From: Scopulibacillus_A cellulosilyticus
Lineage (GTDB): Bacteria > Bacillota > Bacilli > Bacillales > Sporolactobacillaceae
Reading direction: 5' to 3'
Assembly: GCF_042665295.1 (NCBI RefSeq)
Contig: NZ_JBHTCO010000014.1
Location: forward strand, 124,001 to 188,000
DNA: 64,000 nt
A program made the translations under genes and the position numbers. The stretch's first letter is position 1; the number at the start of each line of letters is the position of its first letter. The notes under the pieces are model-generated. The model was not told the DNA's origin. It did not search any database and saw nothing but the letters and a program-made list of their open reading frames with translations. Shown here piece by piece: positions 42,092-48,191 of this stretch.

Positions 42092-42607
42092 ATTAGCAAG
42101 GATATGATTGTTAACGAGGGGATTCGCGCTAACCAAGTACGTCTCATTGACCAAAACGGTGAACAAATCGGCATTAAACCAAAGCGTGAAGCATTGGATA
42201 TGGCTAGAAACGTCAATCTTGATCTTGTCATGGTGGCGCCGAACGCCAAGCCCCCGGTTTGCCGTATCATGGACTACGGGAAGTATCGTTATGAGCAACA
42301 GAAGAAAGACAAAGAAGCCCGTAAAAAGCAAAAGATCATCAATGTTAAAGAAATCCGCTTAAGCCCTAACATTGAAGAACACGATTTTAATACTAAACTT
42401 CGCAACGCTCAAAAATTCCTTAAAAAAGGCGACAAAGTAAAAGCATCGATCCGTTTTCGCGGCCGTGCTATTACCCATTCAGAGATTGGAAGAGAAGTAT
42501 TGGAACGTCTTGCTAAGGAATGTGAGGAATTTGGTGTTATTGAAGCGAAGCCGAAAATGGAAGGCCGCAGTATGTTCCTAATCCTCGCACCAAAAGGCGA
42601 AAAATAA
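42092..42607 (+). CDS. infC: Translation initiation factor IF-3, ATT start
   Basis: Binds the 30S subunit and controls start-codon fidelity. The 171 residues cover the N-terminal domain, the lysine-rich linker (YEQQKKDKEARKKQK) and the C-terminal domain (KVKASIRFRGR). The start is the rare codon ATT: GGAGGTG lies seven bases before it, whereas the first ATG is four codons later and 19 bases from the site. This gives the N-terminus (M)SKDMIVNEGIRA, the same as in B. subtilis, where AUU allows IF-3 to limit its own translation. rpmI and rplT follow. Confidence 0.93.
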   Translation: MSKDMIVNEGIRANQVRLIDQNGEQIGIKPKREALDMARNVNLDLVMVAPNAKPPVCRIMDYGKYRYEQQKKDKEARKKQKIINVKEIRLSPNIEEHDFNTKLRNAQKFLKKGDKVKASIRFRGRAITHSEIGREVLERLAKECEEFGVIEAKPKMEGRSMFLILAPKGEK

Positions 42608-42629
42608 GAAGCTGACAGGAGGAATTATC

Positions 42630-42818
42630 ATGCCAAAAATGAAAACCCATAAAGGTGCTGCAAAACGTTTTAAAAAGACAGGTTCAGGTAAATTAAAACG
42701 CAGCCATGCTTACACAAGCCACATGTTCAAACATAAAACTCAAAAACAAAAACGCAAGCTTCGTAAAGGCGCATTGGTGTCAAGTGCGGACGAAAAGCGC
42801 ATCAGCAAGCTTATCTAA
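42630..42818 (+). CDS. rpmI: 50S ribosomal protein L35
   Basis: Small basic ribosomal protein of 62 residues. The sequence MPKMKTHKGAAKRFKKTGSG and the run QKQKRKLRKG are diagnostic. It is about four residues shorter at the C-terminus than the 66-residue B. subtilis protein, ending KRISKLI. ACAGGAGGA precedes the ATG. It lies between infC and rplT, with an inverted repeat inserted before rplT. Confidence 0.96.
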   Translation: MPKMKTHKGAAKRFKKTGSGKLKRSHAYTSHMFKHKTQKQKRKLRKGALVSSADEKRISKLI

Positions 42819-42833
42819 TTAAATTAAAGTATG

Positions 42834-42867
42834 TGTTCAAAAAGAAGCCAATCGGATTTTTTGAACA
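42834..42867 (+). repeat. TGTTCAAAAAG inverted repeat, short copy in the rpmI-rplT gap
   Basis: TGTTCAAAAAG (42834-42844) and TTTTTTGAACA (42857-42867) pair over ten bases around a 12-base centre. The ends equal those of the 145-bp repeat before pfkA. It is transcribed within the ribosomal operon, and the U-rich arm could cause pausing or partial termination. Confidence 0.65.
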
Positions 42868-42919
42868 TCCTGTTAAACAACTATTGAACGATTAATGAGA
42901 TATACTAGGAGGTAGTATT

Positions 42920-43276
42920 ATGGCAAGAGTAAAAGGCGGTTATGTTACACGTCGCAGACGCAAAAAAGTTTTAAAACTTGCAAAAGGTTATTATGGTGCT
43001 AAACATAAACTATTTAAAGTTGCTCAACAACAAGTTTTTAAATCATTACAATATGCATACAGAGATCGTCGTCAAAGAAAACGTGATTTCCGTAAACTTT
43101 GGATCGCGCGTATCAATGCGGCAGCACGTATGAACGGTATTTCTTACAGCCGCATGATGCACGGCTTGAAAGTTTCCGGTATCGATGTTAACCGTAAAAT
43201 GCTTGCTGATTTAGCTGTTAACGATGAAAAAGCATTTGCTGAATTAGCAACTAAAGCAAAAGAAGCTGTTAAATAA
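42920..43276 (+). CDS. rplT: 50S ribosomal protein L20
   Basis: 23S rRNA-binding assembly protein and repressor of its own operon through the infC leader. The 118 residues are the standard length: MARVKGGYVTRRRRKKVLKLAKGYYGAKH at the basic N-terminal extension (first 20: MARVKGGYVTRRRRKKVLKL) and LWIARINAAARMNG in the globular domain. AGGAGG precedes the ATG. A terminator follows. Confidence 0.97.
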   Translation: MARVKGGYVTRRRRKKVLKLAKGYYGAKHKLFKVAQQQVFKSLQYAYRDRRQRKRDFRKLWIARINAAARMNGISYSRMMHGLKVSGIDVNRKMLADLAVNDEKAFAELATKAKEAVK

Positions 43277-43279
43277 TAA

Positions 43280-43313
43280 AGAGGATCATTCATTATGGAT
43301 GATCCTTTTTTTA
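43280..43313 (+). terminator. Intrinsic terminator after rplT
   Basis: AGGATCAT pairs with ATGATCCT, followed by seven T. ysdB, on the other strand, ends at the same place. Confidence 0.85.
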
Positions 43314-43685
43314 TATACTTTCCATTAACTCAGCAAATGGACGATCCCACTTTAATTCAGCAACAGGGTATTTCGTATAAAGCTGTTCTTCAATATTGTA
43401 AAGGTCCTCTTTTGTTATATTTTTCAACAAAGGCTGGGGGCTTTTGGAATAAATAAATATCTCAGTTACCCTGTATTTTGATTCATAGGGTTTTATTGTG
43501 CATTGACCAATGAAAGTCATCCCTCTTACTGTTATAAAAACGTTGCCGTCATTTTCATAAAGATACATCGATTCACGGCGAACTGCTTTATTAAATCGAT
43601 ACTCATCTTTTTGAATGTACCGATAAAGGCTGAATAGAATGCAAACTAATCCAAGAATAATTAATAATAATAAAAGAAACCCCAT
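43311..43685 (-). CDS. ysdB: YsdB-like membrane-anchored protein
   Basis: A 124-residue protein with one N-terminal membrane helix (about 2-21, LLLLLIILGLVCILFSLY) and a cytoplasmic domain with FNKAVRRESMYLYE, VRGMTFIGQCTI and a C-terminal YPVAELKWDRPFAELM. Order, strand and sequence pattern agree with B. subtilis YsdB (130 residues), which belongs to the sigma-W regulon there. No TGAAAC-N16-CGTA promoter is visible upstream here. AAAGGCGGGG precedes the ATG. The neighbouring ysdA gene of B. subtilis is missing. Confidence 0.75.
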   Translation of the reverse strand: MGFLLLLLIILGLVCILFSLYRYIQKDEYRFNKAVRRESMYLYENDGNVFITVRGMTFIGQCTIKPYESKYRVTEIFIYSKSPQPLLKNITKEDLYNIEEQLYTKYPVAELKWDRPFAELMESI

Positions 43686-43777
43686 GCAGCGCCCCGCCTT
43701 TCATTTAATAATTTGCGCCCCGCCCAGTTATGACCATGCTATAATATAATTTACCACGAAATCAGGAGTGAAAAACC

Positions 43778-44284
43778 ATGGATACAGAACAATTGACAAA
43801 ATTATTCCAAGAGCAAAGAATCCTTGACGATAGAATTTTAGAAAACCACGATCTGGAGTCTAAGGATTTATTAAAAGATAAGCTGTTAGCTTTTTATGTA
43901 GAAGTTGGCGAATTAGCAAATGAAACAAGATGCTTTAAATTTTGGAGCTTTAAACCAGCTTCAAAGAGAGAGATTATTTTAGAAGAATATGTTGATGGCG
44001 TTCATTTCTTGCTTTCCATTGGCCTTGACCTGGAATTTAATGATGCCAGCCAACTTATTATTAAGTATACGAAGAAAAGCCGCGGCAGTTTAACTGATCA
44101 TTTTCACGCAGTTATTGAAAGTATCAACCGGCTGAGGGAAGGGACAAACCAAAAAAATTATCAAGAACTCTATAATGAATACTTAAGTTTAGGTATAGCT
44201 CTCGGATTTTCTTCAAATGATATTATAGATGCCTATTTTAAAAAGAATCAAATTAATCATAAGCGTCAAGAGTCAAGTTATTAG
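43778..44284 (+). CDS. dUTP diphosphatase, all-alpha dimeric family
   Basis: Hydrolyses dUTP to dUMP, keeping uracil out of DNA. The 168 residues are of the helical dUTPase_2/MazG-like class rather than the trimeric beta class. Metal ligands are visible in FYVEVGELANETRCFKFWS (Glu48/Glu51 region) and EEYVDGVHFLLSIGL (Glu and Asp near 74-78). CAGGAGTG precedes the ATG. It stands between ysdB and the ysdC peptidase, probably as a single gene. Confidence 0.9.
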   Translation: MDTEQLTKLFQEQRILDDRILENHDLESKDLLKDKLLAFYVEVGELANETRCFKFWSFKPASKREIILEEYVDGVHFLLSIGLDLEFNDASQLIIKYTKKSRGSLTDHFHAVIESINRLREGTNQKNYQELYNEYLSLGIALGFSSNDIIDAYFKKNQINHKRQESSY

Positions 44285-44353
44285 GCAGGAAGATTGTGGC
44301 AAGATATTATATTCAGTATAATGTAACTGATGATAATTAAGGAGGACAAGCCG

Positions 44354-45439
44354 ATGAGTGAATTAGATCAAACACTGCAGATGCTAAAAGATTTGACAGA
44401 TGCTAAGGGTGTTTCTGGAAATGAACGCGAGCCCCGTGAAGTAATGAAAAAATACATAGAACCATATGCTGATGAAATTCAATATGATAACCTTGGCAGC
44501 TTAATCGCTGTTAAAAAAGGCAATGCCAACGGCCCAAAAATCATGGTAGCCGGACATTTGGATGAAATCGGTTTCATGGTTACGCAAATTGATGACGATG
44601 GCTTTCTGCGCTTTCAAACAGTCGGCGGCTGGTGGGAGCAAGTCATGCTTGCACAACGTGTTACAGTTATGACAAAGGATGGTGACGTTCCAGGTGTTAT
44701 CGGTTCAAAACCGCCGCATATTTTATCGGCAGAAGCCCGCAAAAAGCCTGTACCTGTTAAAGATATGTTCATTGATATCGGTGTGGCAAATAAAGAAGAA
44801 GCGCTTAAATTTGGTGTGAAGCCTGGGGATTTTGTCGTTCCGGTTTGCGACTTTACCATCATGAAAAATCCAAAATACTTAATGGCAAAAGCATGGGATA
44901 ACAGAATTGGCTGCGCAATTGCTATTGATGTCTTAAAACAATTAAAAGATGTTGAGCATCCAAACGTTGTTTACGGTGTCGGCACCGTCCAAGAAGAGGT
45001 CGGCCTTCGCGGTGCTACGACATCCGCTCATAAGATTCAACCTGACATTGGCATTGCTGTAGATACAGGTATTCCGGGGGATACGCCGGGGATTACCGAT
45101 AAAGAAGCGATTGCTAAAATCGGTAAGGGTCCGCAAATTATTATGTACGATGCGTCTATTGTGACACATAAGGGTCTTCGTGATTATGTAACCGATACGG
45201 CTGATCAACATAATATTCCGTATCAATTAGATTCAATAGCCGGCGGCGGCACTGACGCAGGTAAAATTCATTTAACAGCAAACGGCGTACCGGCATTGTC
45301 GATTACAATTGCAACAAGGTACATTCACTCTCACGCGTCCATTATTCACCGTGATGACTATGAAAATGCTGTTAAAATTCTTGTTGAAGTGATTAAAGGA
45401 TTAGACGAAGAAAAAGTTAAAGAATTAACTTTTGGTTAA
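44354..45439 (+). CDS. ysdC: M42 family metallopeptidase YsdC
   Basis: A di-zinc aminopeptidase of 361 residues, the same length as B. subtilis YsdC. Ligands are visible in VAGHLDEIGFMV (His and catalytic Asp near 68-70), AKAWDNRIGCAIA (Asp near 181), VGTVQEEVGLRGA (Glu pair near 213), AVDTGIPGD and TRYIHSHASI (His near 323). The ATG is chosen with AAGGAGG nine bases upstream; a longer frame has eight more residues and no site. A CTTGCC/GGCAAG repeat lies nine bases after the stop. Confidence 0.93.
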   Translation: MSELDQTLQMLKDLTDAKGVSGNEREPREVMKKYIEPYADEIQYDNLGSLIAVKKGNANGPKIMVAGHLDEIGFMVTQIDDDGFLRFQTVGGWWEQVMLAQRVTVMTKDGDVPGVIGSKPPHILSAEARKKPVPVKDMFIDIGVANKEEALKFGVKPGDFVVPVCDFTIMKNPKYLMAKAWDNRIGCAIAIDVLKQLKDVEHPNVVYGVGTVQEEVGLRGATTSAHKIQPDIGIAVDTGIPGDTPGITDKEAIAKIGKGPQIIMYDASIVTHKGLRDYVTDTADQHNIPYQLDSIAGGGTDAGKIHLTANGVPALSITIATRYIHSHASIIHRDDYENAVKILVEVIKGLDEEKVKELTFG

Positions 45440-45448
45440 TAAAGAAGA

Positions 45449-45464
45449 CTTGCCGATTGGCAAG
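45449..45464 (+). repeat. Short palindromic repeat CTTGCC-GATT-GGCAAG (copy B)
   Basis: Identical to the copy near the left edge of the window. Similarity continues through CC-TAAAAG-CG-AG. It lies nine bases after the ysdC stop codon. Confidence 0.7.
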
Positions 45465-45465
45465 C

Positions 45466-45590
45466 CTTAAAAGGCGCAGACAGAGGCTAGTACTCCAGAG
45501 CACAAGTCTCGCTTTGTTGCGCTTATACTTAAAATTGGCCCAACGTCGAGTTAGCAGCATTGTTGCCAGCTTATTTTTTCCAAATGTAAC
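45466..45590 (+). other. Intergenic stretch of unclear origin between ysdC and sspI
   Basis: About 125 bases with open frames on both strands but no ribosome-binding site and no recognisable protein. The plus-strand translation contains SLALLRLYLKLAQRR, repetitive in Leu, Ala and Arg, which suggests a translated interspersed repeat rather than a gene. No inverted ends were found. Confidence 0.4.
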
Positions 45591-45594
45591 AAAT

Positions 45595-45627
45595 GACCTG
45601 ATCATCGTAATGATCAGGTCTGTTTTT
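45595..45627 (+). terminator. Intrinsic terminator after ysdC
   Basis: GACCTGATCAT pairs with ATGATCAGGTC around CGTA, followed by TGTTTTTATA. Confidence 0.88.
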
Positions 45628-45829
45628 ATACACCCTTTGACAGGCTGTCAACCATCGTATTTTTTTGATTTTCATCAGACTGTTCCCAAATGATTTCGAA
45701 AAGTACGCCGAGACCAGGCAGCATTTTTTCCTGACCATCCTGGATAGCGTCAACGATAGTATCCCTTAATTGTTCTTTATCGTTATCAGCAATATTATGT
45801 TTGATGGCTTTTCTAATATTAATATCCAT
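45626..45829 (-). CDS. sspI: Small acid-soluble spore protein I
   Basis: A minor spore protein of 67 residues (71 in B. subtilis). The core TIVDAIQDGQEKMLPGLGVL is diagnostic. The ATG giving MDINIRKA is chosen because AAAGGAGAG precedes it; a TTG two codons earlier has no better site. It is expressed late in the forespore in relatives, and a sigma-G-like promoter is visible upstream. It is direct evidence that the organism is a spore former. Confidence 0.93.
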   Translation of the reverse strand: MDINIRKAIKHNIADNDKEQLRDTIVDAIQDGQEKMLPGLGVLFEIIWEQSDENQKNTMVDSLSKGV

Positions 45830-45855
45830 ACACAACTCTCCTTTACTTTTTGTAT

Positions 45856-45885
45856 TAGTATTGATTAAAATAAAATAATTATGTA
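45856..45885 (-). promoter_or_regulatory. Possible sigma-G promoter of sspI
   Basis: On the minus strand, TACATA (complement of 45880-45885), 17 bases, AATACTA (complement of 45856-45862). Each differs at one position from the sigma-G hexamers TGHATR and CATWHTA. Confidence 0.45.
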
Positions 45886-45910
45886 AGAAGTTATAAAGGA
45901 GTCATACGCT

Positions 45911-46678
45911 GTGAAATGGATTGAATCATCGCAAAATCAAAAAATCAAAACGTGGCGAAAATGCCATAAAAAGAAATGGCGCGACGAATATGGACTTTAT
46001 TTAATTGAGGGATTGCATTTGCTTGAAGAGGCATTAAAGGTTCCTTCCAGAATTCAGTCGATCATTTATGATGAACATTTTCAAAGTCAAAAAAATGATT
46101 GGCCAACAGATGATATCGAAGAATACTGTGTTCCCAGTAAATTATTCCAAGAGCTGTCGCAAACTGAATCGCCTCAAGGTGTTATTGCTGTTTGTAAAAT
46201 GCCGAATCAGAGCGTTGAAATAGAAGAAAGAGGAAGGTATCTGCTTGTCGACGGTGTCCAAGATCCAGGCAATCTGGGAACAATTATCAGAACTGCAGAT
46301 GCCTGCGGATTAGAGGCGGTTTTTTTAGGACGAGGCTGTGCAGACTTATACAATGAAAAAGTAATAAGGGCGGCTCAAGGATCCCATTTTCATCTTTCGA
46401 TCGCGGCCGTTGAATTAAGTGAAACGATCCGGCAAATGAAGAAAAACAATATCCAGGTGTATGGGACATCATTAAACGGACAAGGATTAGAATACACGCC
46501 GAGATCAGCTCATTCTTTTGCCTTGTTATTAGGAAACGAGGGCAATGGCGTTTCGGAAGAGCTTTTGTCTTTAACAGATGTCAATGTGAAAATTCCAATT
46601 TACGGAGCTGCTGAATCTCTTAACGTAGCCGTATCAGCGGGTATTTTACTGTATTGGCTTCGGGGATTTGAGGGATAG
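45911..46678 (+). CDS. ysgA: TrmH/SpoU family RNA 2'-O-methyltransferase YsgA
   Basis: SPOUT-class methyltransferase of 255 residues, probably acting on rRNA or tRNA; the target is not known. The N-terminal substrate-binding domain (about 1-95) is followed by the knotted domain with motif 1 DPGNLGTIIRTADACG (about 118-133), motif 2 LLGNEGNGV (about 198-206) and motif 3 IPIYGAAESLNVAVSAGI (about 226-243). The start is GTG with AAAGGAG upstream. It precedes pheS as in B. subtilis. Confidence 0.92.
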   Translation: MKWIESSQNQKIKTWRKCHKKKWRDEYGLYLIEGLHLLEEALKVPSRIQSIIYDEHFQSQKNDWPTDDIEEYCVPSKLFQELSQTESPQGVIAVCKMPNQSVEIEERGRYLLVDGVQDPGNLGTIIRTADACGLEAVFLGRGCADLYNEKVIRAAQGSHFHLSIAAVELSETIRQMKKNNIQVYGTSLNGQGLEYTPRSAHSFALLLGNEGNGVSEELLSLTDVNVKIPIYGAAESLNVAVSAGILLYWLRGFEG

Positions 46679-46719
46679 GTAAAAGTTGAGAATGCGGGTT
46701 TGGTGATCCTTCGCTGTCG

Positions 46720-46767
46720 CTTATTCTAAGAAGTATCGCCAACTTCTCATCGCAAAGCTGCAATGAA
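46720..46767 (+). repeat. Degenerate relative of the internal part of the 9.2-kb repeat
   Basis: The stretch around CGCCAACTTCTC-TCGCAAA matches the extra internal segment of the repeat at about 9202-9247, with most of 48 positions alike by eye. No hairpin ends accompany it. It may be a decayed fragment of that element. Confidence 0.4.
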
Positions 46768-46802
46768 GCACACAATTCAGCGGCAGCGAGTAACAAATAG
46801 GC

Positions 46803-46831
46803 TTGCAAGTCGCTGTTATCTCTTTTATAAT
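46803..46831 (+). promoter_or_regulatory. Sigma-A promoter of pheST
   Basis: TTGCAA (46803-46808), 17 bases, TATAAT (46826-46831). Confidence 0.75.
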
Positions 46832-46857
46832 GTCAAGTATATACGAAAAAATTGGTT

Positions 46858-47093
46858 GAATGCTATGAAAGAGAGTAGTACTTATGCACCGCCATTTAGG
46901 GAGGATTCGCCAAAGACTGAAAGCGTATCTATGGTAGAACATAAGGAATTCACTCCGGAGCTGTTATCTTAAAGGATAAACCGGCGGCAGCCGTTATCAT
47001 GATAAGTGAGCAGATGACAAGTTTTTTACAGTCATTGCTAACAAGGGTGGTACCGCGATGCTTCGTCCCTTTTCGGGATGGAGCATTTTTTTA
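46858..47093 (+). promoter_or_regulatory. T-box riboswitch, phenylalanine specific, upstream of pheS
   Basis: T-box sequence AAGGGTGGTACCGCG (47043-47057) and a terminator ATGCTTCGTCCC/GGGATGGAGCAT with seven T (47058-47093). The likely specifier is TTC (46950-46952) in GGAATTCACTCCGGAGC. It accounts for most of the 460-base gap between ysgA and pheS. Confidence 0.93.
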
Positions 47094-47139
47094 TTTGTCA
47101 ACAGTCTGGTGCAAGCCGAAGTTTTAGAGGAGGATATTG

Positions 47140-48174
47140 ATGAAGGAACAATTGGAATCGCTTAGGAATGAAGCGTTAGAACAAGTGAAGAGCGCCCAGG
47201 ATCTTAAATCACTTCAAGATCTTCGCGTCAAATACTTAGGAAAAAAAGGACCGATTACTGAAGTTCTACGGGGCATGGGCAAGCTTTCCAAAGAGGAACG
47301 CCCTGTTATCGGTCAACTTGCTAATGATGTCCGTGAAATGATTGAATCAGCTATTAAAGAGAAACAAGAACATTTAGAAATGGAGAAAATCAAAGCGCAG
47401 CTTGCCAAGGAATCTATTGATGTAACCCTTCCCGGCAGCCCGGTACAAGTTGGTAACCATCATCCGCTGACTGCGGTGATTGAAGAAATTGAAGATCTCT
47501 TTATCGGCTTAGGGTTTTCAATTGCCGAAGGCCCTGAAGTTGAAAATGATTATTATAACTTTGAAGCTTTAAATTTACCAAAGGACCATCCGGCAAGAGA
47601 TATGCAAGATTCATTTTACATTACGGAAGAAATATTGTTACGTACGCACACATCACCGAATCAGGCGCGTACAATGGAGGCTCATAACGGCAAGGGACCT
47701 GTAAAAATTATTTGTCCCGGAAAAGTTTATCGTCGGGACACGGATGATGCTACCCACTCCCATCAATTTATGCAAATTGAAGGACTTTATGTTGATAAAA
47801 ATGTCAGATTAAGCGATTTAAAAGGTATATTAACTGTTTTTGCCAAAAAAATGTTTGGTGAAGACCGGCAAATTCGTCTGCGGCCAAGTTATTTCCCTTT
47901 TACAGAGCCGTCTGTTGAAATGGATATTTCATGCTTTCATTGCGGCGGCAATGGCTGTTCTGTCTGTAAGAAGACAGGCTGGATTGAGATTCTTGGCTCA
48001 GGCATGATTCATCCAAATGTTTTGGAAATGTCAGGGTTTGATCCGAAAGTTTATTCAGGATTTGCTTTTGGGATGGGACCTGAAAGAATCGCCATGCTGA
48101 AGTACGGTATTAACGACATTAGACATTTTTACAACAATGACGTTCGATTCTTAAAACAGTTTAAGCGTGCATAA
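47140..48174 (+). CDS. pheS: Phenylalanyl-tRNA synthetase alpha subunit
   Basis: Catalytic subunit of the alpha2-beta2 enzyme. The 344 residues include an N-terminal coiled coil that binds tRNA (about 1-90) and the class II core: motif 1 GPEVENDYYNFEALN, motif 2 KVYRRDTDDATHSHQFMQIE (about 207-226) and motif 3 GFAFGMGPERIAMLKYGI (about 309-326). GAGGAGG lies before the ATG. A TTG one codon earlier is less likely. It is under T-box control, and pheT follows after 17 bases. Confidence 0.97.
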   Translation: MKEQLESLRNEALEQVKSAQDLKSLQDLRVKYLGKKGPITEVLRGMGKLSKEERPVIGQLANDVREMIESAIKEKQEHLEMEKIKAQLAKESIDVTLPGSPVQVGNHHPLTAVIEEIEDLFIGLGFSIAEGPEVENDYYNFEALNLPKDHPARDMQDSFYITEEILLRTHTSPNQARTMEAHNGKGPVKIICPGKVYRRDTDDATHSHQFMQIEGLYVDKNVRLSDLKGILTVFAKKMFGEDRQIRLRPSYFPFTEPSVEMDISCFHCGGNGCSVCKKTGWIEILGSGMIHPNVLEMSGFDPKVYSGFAFGMGPERIAMLKYGINDIRHFYNNDVRFLKQFKRA

Positions 48175-48191
48175 GAGAGAGGAGTATTTTT

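Noticed and set aside
45457..45693. 78-codon plus-strand frame and a 62-codon minus-strand frame between ysdC and sspI
   Set aside because: No translation signals; the plus frame runs through the ysdC terminator into sspI. Treated as non-coding or repeat sequence.
46763..46972. 69-codon frame upstream of pheS
   Set aside because: It crosses the pheS promoter and T-box stem I; an untranslated regulatory leader explains the region better.
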